Shown piece after piece: positions 48,119-57,656 of a DNA stretch of 64,000 bases. Under the pieces are notes generated by a model that did not search any database, was not told where the DNA came from, and saw only the letters and a program-made list of their open reading frames with translations. This DNA comes from Bathymodiolus japonicus methanotrophic gill symbiont (GTDB taxonomy: Bacteria > Pseudomonadota > Gammaproteobacteria > Methylococcales > Methylomonadaceae), in contig NZ_BLYC01000015.1 of the NCBI RefSeq assembly GCF_019721995.1, positions 1-64,000 of the forward strand, read 5' to 3'. Position numbers and translations under genes: made by a program. The number at the start of each line of letters is the position of its first letter. Position 1 is the stretch's first letter.

Positions 48119-49348
48119 TTAACTGCTCACATCCGAAGAGATAAACTTTAGCCATTGTTGTGCAGATTTTCTGGTTTTCGCGTATTTCATTGCATTATCA
48201 AATGCACTCCTGGCAGATTTTAGCTGTCCGCTTTCAAAATAGCTAATCCCCAGTAAAATATAAGCTTCCTCAGTTTGCTTTAAGCCGCCCTTTTTAAGTG
48301 CTTTTTTAATTGCAACCACTGCGTCCTGCCATTTCTCCTGTTCGACATGGATTCGTCCAAGCTGCAGATATAAATCACCTTTATCATGTAAGGTAGATGC
48401 CTGTTCCAGGGCATTAATTGCATGTGTATATTCACGCGCAGTTGTCCAGGCACTGGCAAGTAATTCCCAGTTTTTCGCAGTGGATTTGACGCGCCCGGCA
48501 TCAAGTTCCCTGGCTAATAATGAAGCTGCCTGATAAGGCTGTTTGTTATATAGAAATAAATTAAATAATTGTATGATTTCAGGTTCGCTAGCAAGAAAGC
48601 CTTTATTATAAGCAAGATTGTTGATTGTTAATGCACGTTCATATTGTTGCAATTGCTGGTAAATCGATGTGAGTTGTTGCCAGTAATCTTTGTTATCCGG
48701 GTACAGCGAGATCAGGCGGCGTAATACTATCGCTGCTTGTGGGTAGTTTTCCAGCTCGTAATACAGAGCAAGGTTGAGTTGTAACCAGCTTGCTTTAGGT
48801 TTTTTGGCGTGTTTGATAACATGCTCAATATAAGGCAGGGCTTTGCGATACTGCTTTAATTGTGCATAGGCATTCGCTAACAAAACTCTGACTTGCGTAT
48901 TAGTTGTATCCGGTTGCTTTACAAGCCACGGCTCTAATATAGCGACCGCATTTTTATAATGCTCTATTGCCATATATAATTGCCCCAGATTTAACAAAGC
49001 CTCCTGTTGCTGTTCAGCGTTTAGGGCTTGAGTTGCCAAGGCTTGTTCTAAGAGGCTGGTAGCTTTTTGATGTTTATTTTCCAGTGCGTAAACAGCGCCC
49101 AGACTGCGTAGTGCGATAGCTTGTGCATAGCTGTTTTTTTTGACCTCAGCAAGCACTTTTTCTAATCTTGTACGTGCCTTAGCGTATTCCTGTTTGGCAA
49201 TTAACTGTTCGGCCTTATTCAACTGCTTATAAGCCCAGGGAGAAATAGTGGTAGATTTTTCCGATTCGGCATAGAGCGCAGTTGAAGCGCCACATAGACT
49301 TAGCGCTAACAAGCTGATTTTCAGGCTAATACGGATAGATTTTTTCAT
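48119..49348 (-). CDS. periplasmic TPR protein of a TonB2-type system (TtpC-like partner)
   Basis: This 409-residue protein has a signal peptide (LLALSLCGASTALYAES) and about ten TPR repeats (for example AQIALRSLGAVYALENKHQKATSLLEQAL and LNLGQLYMAIEHYKNAVAILEPWL). The family is the TPR lipoprotein-like partner at the end of Vibrio-type TonB2 clusters, thought to help energy transfer to outer-membrane receptors. It is the last gene of the operon, overlapping the TonB stop by 4 bases (ATGA at 49345-49348). It is intact. Confidence 0.85.
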   Translation of the reverse strand: MKKSIRISLKISLLALSLCGASTALYAESEKSTTISPWAYKQLNKAEQLIAKQEYAKARTRLEKVLAEVKKNSYAQAIALRSLGAVYALENKHQKATSLLEQALATQALNAEQQQEALLNLGQLYMAIEHYKNAVAILEPWLVKQPDTTNTQVRVLLANAYAQLKQYRKALPYIEHVIKHAKKPKASWLQLNLALYYELENYPQAAIVLRRLISLYPDNKDYWQQLTSIYQQLQQYERALTINNLAYNKGFLASEPEIIQLFNLFLYNKQPYQAASLLARELDAGRVKSTAKNWELLASAWTTAREYTHAINALEQASTLHDKGDLYLQLGRIHVEQEKWQDAVVAIKKALKKGGLKQTEEAYILLGISYFESGQLKSARSAFDNAMKYAKTRKSAQQWLKFISSDVSS

Positions 49349-49989
49349 CGGGAGAGGTTAAATTTTAAAGTTTGCGCTGCCCGTTGCTCATATGCCTCAC
49401 CGGCGATAATGTGAGGTTTAAATTTCCAGCGCCTGATAGCTTTCAGTGCTGCACGATTAAAGATAGAGCCAGGATGAGATGCAATAACGACCGCATCTTT
49501 GACCTTACCTTCTGTAGTAATGGTAAATTCAACTTTTACCCAGCCCTCAATATGGCGGTTAGCCGCGCGCATAGGGTAAGTTGGAGGGATTCTAACCAGG
49601 GGAATGACATTAGTGCTGATTTCTCCCTTAGCTATTTGCAATCCGGTCAGCATTGAACCGCCAAAGCTACTGCTTTGCATGGGGATATCCAGCTTAGGCA
49701 TATCCAGCTTAGGCATATCCATAGTGGGTATGTCAGTCTGTTTTAGCTGGACACTGCGCATTTTTAATTTAGGCTGTTGCGGACGCTCAGTTGGTTTGGG
49801 CTTTTCTGGAACCAGACGATCCTTGCTTTGAATTTTTGTATCGCGCTTAAAACGCACAAACTCAGTTAAGTGCAAGTCACTGGTTTTTTTTAAGCTCTGC
49901 TGATTATGACTAATCATAGTATGCATCGCCCAGAATAAAACCAGAGAGATGGCAATTCCAGCAAACAGTGAGAGTGCAAAACGGTTCAC
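49345..49989 (-). CDS. TonB2-type energy transducer
   Basis: This 214-residue protein has an N-terminal membrane anchor (FALSLFAGIAISLVLFWAMHTMI), a proline- and charge-rich linker with a KLDMPKLDIP repeat, and a C-terminal TonB_C domain (YPMRAANRHIEGWVKVEFTITTEGKVKDAVVIASHPGSIFNRAALKAIRRWKFKP). It carries proton-motive energy from ExbB/ExbD to outer-membrane receptors. Shortness and gene order match the TonB2 group and differ from TonB1. It overlaps both neighbours by 4 bases, so translation is coupled through the operon. Confidence 0.92.
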   Translation of the reverse strand: MNRFALSLFAGIAISLVLFWAMHTMISHNQQSLKKTSDLHLTEFVRFKRDTKIQSKDRLVPEKPKPTERPQQPKLKMRSVQLKQTDIPTMDMPKLDMPKLDIPMQSSSFGGSMLTGLQIAKGEISTNVIPLVRIPPTYPMRAANRHIEGWVKVEFTITTEGKVKDAVVIASHPGSIFNRAALKAIRRWKFKPHIIAGEAYEQRAAQTLKFNLSR

Positions 49990-50399
49990 TGTGATTCCGA
50001 CTCGGTAGCAATTGCCGGGTTCATAATGCCTGCTAAACGTATTTGATCAATGACCTGGACTAAGGCCTGGGTTTTAGTGTCTTTGTCTGCGGCAATAATC
50101 ACCGAGCCTAGCGGGTTTTCCATATGCAGGCGCGCGACATTAGCGCGCACGGCGCGAAAATCAACCAGGCGTTTATCGATCCAGACATCACCATTGGCTC
50201 TAATGCCGACAATGATATTGGCCTGTGCCTTGCTTACGCCGGTAGATGCGCTAGGGCGGTTAACATCAATCCCCGATTCTTTAACAAATGAAGTGGTGAC
50301 GATAAAGAAAATCAACATGATAAAGACAATATCCAGCATGGGAGTCATATCAATATCGGCATTATGTTCTGATGAGGAACGATTAGCTCTGCGGCGCAT
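49986..50399 (-). CDS. exbD: ExbD/TolR-family proton-channel subunit
   Basis: This 137-residue protein has one N-terminal membrane helix with the proton-carrying Asp in DIDMTPMLDIVFIMLIFFIVTTSFV (about residues 15-40) and a periplasmic domain. It works with ExbB to turn proton flow into motion of TonB. The stop overlaps the TonB gene (4 bases). A REP-like hairpin at 50423-50491 lies between it and the upstream exbB gene. Confidence 0.93.
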   Translation of the reverse strand: MRRRANRSSSEHNADIDMTPMLDIVFIMLIFFIVTTSFVKESGIDVNRPSASTGVSKAQANIIVGIRANGDVWIDKRLVDFRAVRANVARLHMENPLGSVIIAADKDTKTQALVQVIDQIRLAGIMNPAIATESESQ

Positions 50400-50422
50400 A
50401 TTTTTTATCTCAATTGAATATC

Positions 50423-50491
50423 TGTAGAGCGGAATTCAGTCCGCTAGTTTAAATACTGCAATGGAAAGGACGGACTAAAGTCCGCTCTACA
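50423..50491. repeat. REP/BIME-like inverted repeat between exbB and exbD
   Basis: TGTAGAGCGGA and TCCGCTCTACA form long arms, each containing an internal palindrome around GGACT/AGTCC. It fits an intercistronic REP-type hairpin that could set the ratio of upstream to downstream mRNA. No insertion signature was seen. Confidence 0.7.
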
Positions 50492-50504
50492 AGGGGTGTT
50501 ATAT

Positions 50505-51029
50505 TTAATGGTATTTAAGTAAATCCGCCAGATGATGCGATTCATCACTGACACGTTCTTCGATAAGCTTACTGAAATACAGTCCGGTGATGGCAATAAC
50601 CATCCCTGCCATGGTCGGGATGGTTGCCTGCGACACACCTGTTGCCATTGCTCGAGCATTACCGGTACCCGTGACTGCCATGACATCAAACACATGAATC
50701 ATCCCGGTTACCGTACCCAATAAACCCAGTAACGGGCATAAGGCAATCAGCACCTTGATAATCGCAACGCCACGATTCATCTGCAATAAACCCTGTGAAA
50801 TTAATTCCCGGCGTATAAATAAAGCATAGCTAGAATTTTTATCTTCACGTTGCTCCCAATCTGCCAGACAGTTTGCTTTTAGCTGCGGATAATTTTGCTG
50901 AAAAAATATCAGTCGCTCGATTATCAGGCACCATAAACAGATGGAAACCAGTAAAATCGGCCATAAAACATCACCGCCCGAATACAGGAAGTTACGAATA
51001 TCTTCAAAAAACGCGAGTTGCCTAGGCAT
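50505..51029 (-). CDS. exbB: ExbB-type MotA/TolQ/ExbB proton channel protein (short)
   Basis: This 174-residue protein has three hydrophobic segments (DVLWPILLVSICLWCLIIERLIFF; IKVLIALCPLLGLLGTVTGMIHVFDVM; TIPTMAGMVIAITGLYFS), the MotA_ExbB domain with the GLLGTVTGM motif. It is the short ExbB of a TonB2-type complex, working with ExbD. The stop lies upstream of a hairpin and the start ATG at 51029 shares its base with the stop of the upstream gene. Confidence 0.92.
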   Translation of the reverse strand: MPRQLAFFEDIRNFLYSGGDVLWPILLVSICLWCLIIERLIFFQQNYPQLKANCLADWEQREDKNSSYALFIRRELISQGLLQMNRGVAIIKVLIALCPLLGLLGTVTGMIHVFDVMAVTGTGNARAMATGVSQATIPTMAGMVIAITGLYFSKLIEERVSDESHHLADLLKYH

Positions 51030-52357
51030 TACTTACCCGCACGTCGGCTCATGATGCCGGCACTTTGTTCATCAAGAATTTGTACTAATTCCTTGCTGCG
51101 CGAGGACAGTAAGTTATGCAGAAACAATAATGGGATAGCAACACATAAACCCAGCATAGTGGTCACCAGCGCCTGAGAAATTCCATCCGCCATTAGCTTG
51201 GGATCTCCGGTGCCGAACAAGCTAATTGATTGAAATGTTGCAATCATCCCGGTAACTGTACCCAGCAAACCTAATAACGGCGCGACAGCAGCAAAAAGTT
51301 TAATCATAGATATTCCTTTCTCCAGCTTGGGCACTTCGCGGGTAATGGCTTCATCCAGAATAAGTTCCAGTGTTGCCGTATCTTCTATTGAACTTTGTTC
51401 TGTGGCATATAAAACTCGACCCAGAGGGTTATCAGCAGAAGCAGTTTCACTATCCATTTGCTGCTGCATTTTTTTGCTTATGTTTGCCAGAATAAATAAA
51501 CGTAATATGGCATAAATAAATCCCAGTGCACCTAGCATCAGAATAATATAACCGACCACCCCACCTTGTTGAATACGCTCCTGGGTATTAGGCGTTTGAA
51601 TCAGCATGCTGAGCATCACACCACGAGTGGGGTCTATACCTAGTGGTGCCGGTGAAGAATCTGCATGGCTAAAATCATCAATTAAATCCAGATATCTGTC
51701 TTCCGGCTGGCGTGCCAGGCTGGTGAGTACCTTTGTTTCCGGTGAATAACGTAAATATCCACCGTTGGCAATAGCATTAAATGCCCCGATACGAATAATT
51801 TCAGCTTCCTGTCTATTGCCGCTAGCACTCTGAATCTGTTGCTTGAAGCGCACGACTTTGCCTGATTCCGTCATTTCATGTTGCAGGGTGAGCCACAGGT
51901 TTTCTAGTCGATCTATCGTAGGTAGTGCTTTGCTTTCAATCAGGCTGTCGAGCGCTTCACCACGACCAGGGTATTGAGCCGAGACCATAGAGTGGAGCAG
52001 GTCGGCTTTTAAATCCCCAGCCGCTTGCCTGGCTACACCAAATAGCTCACCTAGTTCGCCACTGCGTGATTTTAATTGCGCAGCAAATTTAGCGAGTAGC
52101 TCTTCATTGCTTTCCAGTTGCGTTTTTAACTGGGCACTGAGCTTTTTTTGCTTATGCAGTTCCGCATTAGCTGCTTGTAGTAATTGCTGCTGATTTTGTT
52201 TTTCAGTCAGAAATTTTGCTTCTCGGCTACGGTTGATCTTGCGTTCAAGTATTTGCCGCTGCTTAACATCAAGCAGTAGCTTATCCAGATCGTTACTGCC
52301 GGACCATGCAGAATTACAGGTTAAAATTGCCAGCAAAAAACTGATAACTATTTTCAT
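51029..52357 (-). CDS. TolQ/ExbB-domain protein with long N-terminal extension
   Basis: This 442-residue protein has a signal peptide (MKIVISFLLAILTCNSAWS), a coiled-coil periplasmic region (about residues 30-130), and a C-terminal MotA_ExbB domain. That domain has GYIILMLGALGFIYAIL and LFAAVAPLLGLLGTVTGMIATFQSI (about 355-380). The architecture is that of TtpC (TonB2-associated ExbB paralogue) in Vibrio, which is required for TonB2 function. The stop overlaps exbB, and the gene overlaps the DUF3450 gene by 4 bases. It is intact. Confidence 0.9.
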   Translation of the reverse strand: MKIVISFLLAILTCNSAWSGSNDLDKLLLDVKQRQILERKINRSREAKFLTEKQNQQQLLQAANAELHKQKKLSAQLKTQLESNEELLAKFAAQLKSRSGELGELFGVARQAAGDLKADLLHSMVSAQYPGRGEALDSLIESKALPTIDRLENLWLTLQHEMTESGKVVRFKQQIQSASGNRQEAEIIRIGAFNAIANGGYLRYSPETKVLTSLARQPEDRYLDLIDDFSHADSSPAPLGIDPTRGVMLSMLIQTPNTQERIQQGGVVGYIILMLGALGFIYAILRLFILANISKKMQQQMDSETASADNPLGRVLYATEQSSIEDTATLELILDEAITREVPKLEKGISMIKLFAAVAPLLGLLGTVTGMIATFQSISLFGTGDPKLMADGISQALVTTMLGLCVAIPLLFLHNLLSSRSKELVQILDEQSAGIMSRRAGK

Positions 52358-53133
52358 TGCTTAGCCTCCGCAGCTGTTGGTGCCGGTAAGGTCAATAAAT
52401 CGGGAGCTGCTTCTTTACGCGCTATGCGTAATCCCTGACGTATAGGATTGCGATATTCACCGAGTAATTGCTCCCAGCGCTTTAGGGAGTTATTCCAGTA
52501 GCCGGTTTCACTGCCATCAAGGCGTTGATAGTACAGGGCAACACGACCTAGGCGTAAAAAATCAACCGAGCTGGTTTCGCCTTCAAGTTGTATATTGGCG
52601 CGATAGGCTTCTATGGTATTACCGTAATCATTTTCTATTTGATAGGCTTCGATAATGCGACGAAACTTTTCTGCATTAGTCACATCCGCCCGGGTCATCA
52701 TCGCTTTTAAGCGCTCAACACGCTCACTGCGTTCTGCAGGCAAGAAGGGGATATCCAGCTGAATAAATTGCTCCAGACTCTGCTGCATATTCAGGATCAA
52801 TGGCACAATTTCTTGCTGGGTCGTTTCGATTTGCTCCAGTTGCTGTGTATACGAGATCTTTTCCAGTTCCTGTGATTCAAGTAATGCTTGTAAATGCTGA
52901 TTATAAGTTAGTAAAGTCTTTGTTTGTCGCGTTACTGAGCGATATTGCTCTAACATCTTACGCGTCCGGTCATCTAGTCCGTCTATATTCATTTGCGATT
53001 TTTTAGCGCTGTTCTGAATAGAATTTTCAACTTGTATGGTTTTGGAAAGAGTATCTGCAGAGATGGAAACAGATACTAGACTGAGAACAGAACACGCCAG
53101 TAGAGTCTGGCATTTACGGGATAAAAAAAGCAT
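52354..53133 (-). CDS. DUF3450 family periplasmic protein
   Basis: This 259-residue protein with a signal peptide (LLACSVLSLVSVSISADT) is mostly helical, with coiled coil at about 60-130 (YRSVTRQTKTLLTYNQHLQALLESQE). DUF3450 is always found beside ExbB-like genes in TonB2-type clusters and is probably a structural or regulatory part of that complex (family knowledge; function not proven). It opens the operon here. The C-terminal part (FLRLGRVALYYQRLDGSETGYWN) matches the family. Confidence 0.88.
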   Translation of the reverse strand: MLFLSRKCQTLLACSVLSLVSVSISADTLSKTIQVENSIQNSAKKSQMNIDGLDDRTRKMLEQYRSVTRQTKTLLTYNQHLQALLESQELEKISYTQQLEQIETTQQEIVPLILNMQQSLEQFIQLDIPFLPAERSERVERLKAMMTRADVTNAEKFRRIIEAYQIENDYGNTIEAYRANIQLEGETSSVDFLRLGRVALYYQRLDGSETGYWNNSLKRWEQLLGEYRNPIRQGLRIARKEAAPDLLTLPAPTAAEAKQ

Positions 53134-53446
53134 ATAAATTAAAGGGGGGAGTTACTTCTGAAGAAAAGTTATGCAAAACTTTACCACAGTCAGCACAAAA
53201 CTCAATGGGTTATATCACCTGTTTTTTCTACTCTAAAGCTTTGGCATTGCCAAAAACAGAGACTGACAATGCTAAAGCTGCAGACTGTTTTTAGAAGCGA
53301 TACCCGAGCCTGATGTGTCTTTTCGTTCCACAATCGCACTACAAAAAACATCGCAGCCAACTATGCGTTTGTTTTACTAACACGAATGTGAAACCAAAAT
53401 CCTGCACCATACCTTCCGGTATTTTTAAATCCTTACTCCTTAAAAA
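53134..53446. other. intergenic region with the TonB2 operon promoter
   Basis: These 313 bases precede the minus-strand DUF3450 start and end at MITE M1. A short inverted pair AAAACAGAG...CTGTTTTT is seen near 53257-53291. The promoter must lie here, but no clear boxes or Fur-like site were identified. Confidence 0.4.
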
Positions 53447-53649
53447 CTGAAGTTTCCCAATTATTGAGTAGCTGAAATACACCATGCTGGTGTATCGAGG
53501 TTTATTTTAGGTGGTTTTGCCATGTTTATAGCAAACCCCTACTTAATTCCCCTTAGGCAATAGCATTTGAAACGAATGAAAAGACTATTTTTTCATATAG
53601 TTGTAGCATAGTTTCAATTTTACCATAAATAATTATTGGGAAACTTCAG
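53447..53649. repeat. MITE M1, copy e
   Basis: This 203-bp copy is flanked by near-identical 8-base sequences (CTTAAAAA and CTTATAAA). It lies immediately downstream of the DUF5765 gene stop. Confidence 0.88.
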
Positions 53650-54235
53650 CTTATAAAGAGTCACTGATGGTGCGCTTATAAAAAGGCCAGGTTTGAACAT
53701 GCAAATACTTTCTAATCGGCGTTTTAATAACCGATACACATAATACGATGGAAAACAGGCACCATACGGCAGCATATTCATTAAGGTCATCAGTGGTTAT
53801 GTCTGAAATCCAGGGGCCGACCACATAATGAAAGGCAACAAATCGCCAAGAGCCATAGATAACCGGCATAACAAAAGCCGCTAAAATATAGACAAATACA
53901 TGTAAGCCCCAGTCAAAACCAAATAGCCATGCACCAGAAACAGAGCAAACCTGATCGCCACAAAAACCTTCTGTGCCAATAATACACAGACCTGCCCAGG
54001 CAAATGGAAACATTTTAACAATCATCGCAACGGCAGCTACCGCGCATAAGGTATACGCAGTGGTTCTGATTTTTAGTTTGACACTTTCGGGTATAAAGTA
54101 CATCGCCACCATATTGACAAAAAATGGCTGAAAGGCGACATGCAGATAGCCAAACAGCGTCATCACCTGATTCATCGGGGAACTACATTCATCAATATAA
54201 ACATAGGTCGCAGCTTGCAATAACTCCATTAATCA

Positions 54236-55829
54236 TCAGTGTTCCCCTATCAATTGAGGCCGTGAAACTAACCTCGCCACAAGAGAGCTCATAAAGCACT
54301 GTAAAGACATTCCTGTTATTATTGCGTTTTGAACTGCCCGAATGGTATACGAGCTGATACGAGATATTCTTGCCTGGAAAAATAATGGATTCACAAAACG
54401 ATCTCGTTTTTGAGCCTGTTGCTGCCTTATCTCCAGAGCCTCGCTATATTTTTTATCCGATGGATGAATCAATTCTGGCTGTTGTGTTTTTGAAATCTCT
54501 TCAAACACGCGCATTAAATTATAGCTCATTGCAGTCAGGCGCATTTGATTTTCAAGTGAGCGGGTATTGGAAGACCAAGCTTTAGTTTCCTTGAAATTAC
54601 TTTTAGTGTTATTGAATGTCTTTTCAATCGTCCATCGCTTGAAATACAGCATGGCAATGGTTCCAGGGTTAATAGTCATTGGCAAGGTTGTCACAAACCG
54701 GTGAAGTTTTCCGGTTTCTGGATCACGGTAATCCACCACGTTAAATTTGATGCCCTTGTTTTCGTACACACTGTATGCTTCAACCCCTGTATTGATCTCA
54801 TGGTGGGAGTCAAAAGGGATAGACTCAACCAGAGGCGCAATTGAATTTTCTTTTAGCATTGAAATCATGTAATTAGCATGTCGTTTCTGCCGATCCCACC
54901 AGACAAAGTCGGTGACGGCTTTATCGTAGACATAGAGATGTTTCTGAGAGCTGTTATTTCCCTTGTTTTGCTTTTCAATATGATCTCGTAACACAGGTAT
55001 TTCTTGATGCCTCTGAGTTCCGTTTGTCACCAGACAAAGAAATCTGAGCAACCCACTTCTGAGATTCAACGCGTAAATCCCCCCGGCCGCATAAACTTTC
55101 CCCTTGCTGTTTTTTTCAGTATGGCAGGCATGATCAATAAAATGTCCATCCGCTGCTTCTATGGTGTATTCGTCAAGTTCCGGGAATGCTTTAAGATAAT
55201 CAATGCCTTACGTCGGGGAGTCGCTATTTTTGCGAAAGCTTGTTTTGGGCATCCCAGCCCAAGCAAGCAGCAAAAACTTAACGCGACCACTTATGCCTCC
55301 GGCGGCCCCGATTCGTCCTCGTCACCTCGTCCCGACCCAACAAGGGGTCGGAACATAGGCTCCAAATGACTTGACGCCGTGTCGGATGGCCTTTTATTTT
55401 GTCTCCACCTTCGCTAACGCTCAGACTCCGACAAAACAACGGCCCTACGGCTATCGCGGACTAAAAATCTTCACTTCGCTAAAGCTCCGTTTCCAGGATT
55501 TTCAGCGATAGCAGTGTTTCAGCGTGAAGATGATAGCTCTGCTGTTCAAATGCCTCAAGCATACTTGTTCGTCTATGCGACTTCAGTGATTTAAAATACG
55601 TTGAGTGGGGAAGCCGCTGGCCATAAATCTGTTCATTGGTTTGGAGGAAATGGCGACCACTATCGACTACACTGATACAGCGTAATAACCCAAGGCGAAT
55701 AAAGTCGATATCCTTCAACTCTGGGCATGAACGAGACCACAAAGGATGACGCTCTGCTAACAGGGCACGTTCCATACTTTCATTGCAGTGTTGGTGAATA
55801 TGTTCAGAGAGTGGTAGGTCTTTAAGCAT
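54236..55829 (-). pseudogene. IS4-family transposase, split by element A (copy 7)
   Basis: The N-terminal part (MLKDLPLSEHI to AETLLS, start 55829) and the rest (from the ALRR/LKAFPELDE region through the YREK motif to the end at 54236) are both preserved. Removing element A gives an uninterrupted 432-residue frame. It must have been functional until the insertion. Confidence 0.92.
55213..55507 (+). repeat. structured element A, copy 8 (inside IS4)
   Basis: This 295-bp copy is opposite to the transposase direction. Comparison with intact IS4 copies shows CCTTGCG and ATAGCAG are adjacent in the target. Here the left flank reads CCTTACG and the right ATAGCAG, one substitution and no duplication. 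This is among the best tests of the insertion chemistry. Confidence 0.93.
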
Positions 55830-56427
55830 GGGTGATATCCGTTTATGAGGTGATTAAAACGGAAATTTTTAGAAAAATTTTCTCGGCAATTGCCAGCTTT
55901 ATTTGAAATTATTTGTTGTTTTTTTACGGTGCCTACAGAGTGTCTATTTGCTGTTATAAGTGATTAAAATCAAAAAGATGGAAATATTCGAGTGGTGCTA
56001 CATTCAGGTAGGTTATAGGCTGCTTTGTTTAGGTACTTCTTCTTTCAATGGGAACACTGATGCCATTAATGCGAAATAAATTAATGGAATCCATAATTCT
56101 TTAGACTCCCCTTTTACCGCAATATAAGCAGCAGTACCCAGCCCGGCAACGGCTAAAACTGCTGACGCTTCTCCACTCCAACACATACCAAACCCTCTTG
56201 ACGTTCTCTCCATTATAAAAAGCAGCGAATTATACCTTATTCCATTAAATTAAAACCTATTAATATTGTGCTTTTTATCGGTATCTAGATAAATTATGGG
56301 GCAGGATTTAAGTTGCTTCACGGAAAAACAGAAAGCATTAAAGTTTACTGTCCTGTATATTTATGTGCAAATAGAAAATTTATACTAAAATACACCTTTT
56401 ATTTTTCAGATAGAATAAGCACTAGCT

Positions 56428-57414
56428 ATGTCAGAGAGCAGTTCAAGCGATAGCCTTATCGCCATACAACATTTAAAAACCTTTATTGGTGAGCAAATTA
56501 TTGGCCAGGATGTGTTAATCGAGCGCATGCTAATTGCCTTGCTTGCAGATGGACATATCCTGGTTGAAGGGGCGCCCGGGCTAGCAAAAACTCGCGCAAT
56601 AAATGCGTTAAGCAAAGGCATACAGGCGGACTTTCACCGTGTGCAATTTACCCCTGATTTATTACCTGCCGACTTAACCGGTACCGAAATATATCGCCCC
56701 GAGCAAGGCAGTTTTGAATTTCAGAAAGGACCATTGTTTCATAACCTGGTCTTAGCGGATGAAATTAATCGCTCTCCAGCCAAGGTACAGGCGGCTTTAC
56801 TAGAAGCCATGGCGGAACGGCAAATTACTGTGGGCGGAACAACTTATCCGTTACCACCTCTATTTTTGGTGATGGCTACCCAGAACCCGATCGAACAAGA
56901 AGGCACCTACCCCTTACCTGAAGCGCAGTTAGACCGGTTTTTACTACATGTAAAAATTGATTATCCACAGGCAGAACATGAAAAGCTTATTCTGCGCCTG
57001 GCGCGTAATGAAGCTATGCAAGATAATCTAGCTGAAAAACAAGGCCTGCAAGCAATTAGTCAGGAAAGCCTGTTTGCCGCACGTCAGGAAGTACTAAATA
57101 TATATATGGCAGATAGTCTGGAAGATTATTTATTACAAATTATTCTTGCCACTCGGAATCCGGCGGCTTATGGAGAAGATTTAGCGAGCTGGGTACAGTA
57201 CGGTGCCAGTCCACGCGCAAGTATTGCACTGGATCGATGTGCACGTGCTAAAGCCTGGTTAAGTGGCAAGGATTTTGTTGCACCTGAAGATATCCAGAAC
57301 ATGGCTTTTGATGTGTTACGTCATCGGGTGATTTTATCTTATGAAGCAGAAGCGGAAGGGATAAGCAGTGATGATTTTATTCAGCAATTAATTGCCAGGA
57401 TTGCCGTGCCCTAA
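56428..57414 (+). CDS. MoxR-family AAA+ ATPase
   Basis: This 328-residue MoxR ATPase has Walker A GAPGLAKT at residues 48-55, Walker B in LVLADEINR (about 107-115), and the sensor/insert segment MATQNPIEQEGTYPLPEAQLDRF (about 148-170). MoxR proteins act as chaperones for maturing metal or vWA-containing complexes (family knowledge). It precedes a DUF58 gene, the canonical moxR-DUF58 pair, with repeat D between them. It is complete; start ATG at 56428. Confidence 0.93.
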   Translation: MSESSSSDSLIAIQHLKTFIGEQIIGQDVLIERMLIALLADGHILVEGAPGLAKTRAINALSKGIQADFHRVQFTPDLLPADLTGTEIYRPEQGSFEFQKGPLFHNLVLADEINRSPAKVQAALLEAMAERQITVGGTTYPLPPLFLVMATQNPIEQEGTYPLPEAQLDRFLLHVKIDYPQAEHEKLILRLARNEAMQDNLAEKQGLQAISQESLFAARQEVLNIYMADSLEDYLLQIILATRNPAAYGEDLASWVQYGASPRASIALDRCARAKAWLSGKDFVAPEDIQNMAFDVLRHRVILSYEAEAEGISSDDFIQQLIARIAVP

Positions 57415-57416
57415 AT

Positions 57417-57652
57417 CTAGAAACCGTGGCTGACCGCTATATAACACTATAAGTGACTGAATATTACATATGAATGCAAATACTTGTCACCTGTTGGGTG
57501 AATATACCTCGCTTCACGGTTTTGTGAATAAATTTGAGGGCGAAATACTGCGTTACAGCGCTGGCCAAGAACTACGGCCATTGACTAAGAGCCGTGCCTT
57601 GCCTTTCGCACTCAGGTTTTCCACAAAATCCGTATTCAACTGAGGCCTCTAG
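57417..57652. repeat. repeat D, copy 1, between moxR and DUF58
   Basis: This element of about 236 bp starts CTAGAAACCG and ends CAACTGAGGCCTCTAG, with imperfect inverted ends. It shares its first 120 bases with D copy 2 (GACCGCTATATAACA; CTGAATATTACA; ACTTGTC.CCTGTTGGGTG; GTTTTGTGAATAAA). It ends 4 bases before the DUF58 ATG, and TGAGG inside its right end can act as the ribosome-binding site. Confidence 0.75.
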
Positions 57653-57656
57653 CTTA

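Larger units (their letters stand above)
54234..56062 (-). mobile_element. IS4-family insertion sequence, copy 7, with element A nested
   Basis: The complete ends have the 8-bp target duplication CCATTAAT (54226-54233, 56063-56070). The total length 1829 equals 1534 plus the 295-bp element A at 55213-55507, showing that element A entered later and only added itself. Apart from that, a few substitutions (for example T-to-P in SIATLVE and R-to-H) distinguish it. Confidence 0.95.
53651..56213 (-). pseudogene. DUF5765 family membrane protein, interrupted by IS4
   Basis: The frame begins at 56213 (MERTSRGFGMCWSGEASAVLAVAGLGTAAYIAVKG) and is interrupted by IS4 copy 7 at 56062-54234 with an 8-bp duplication CCATTAAT. 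It resumes as LLQAATYVYIDECSSPMNQVMTLFGYLHVAFQPFFVNMVAMYF, ending at 53651. Rejoined it has about 240 residues with seven or so hydrophobic segments, matching DUF5765, a family of unknown function. Real initiation may be at the internal MCWSGE Met near 56186. The gene is inactive in this arrangement. Confidence 0.85.
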
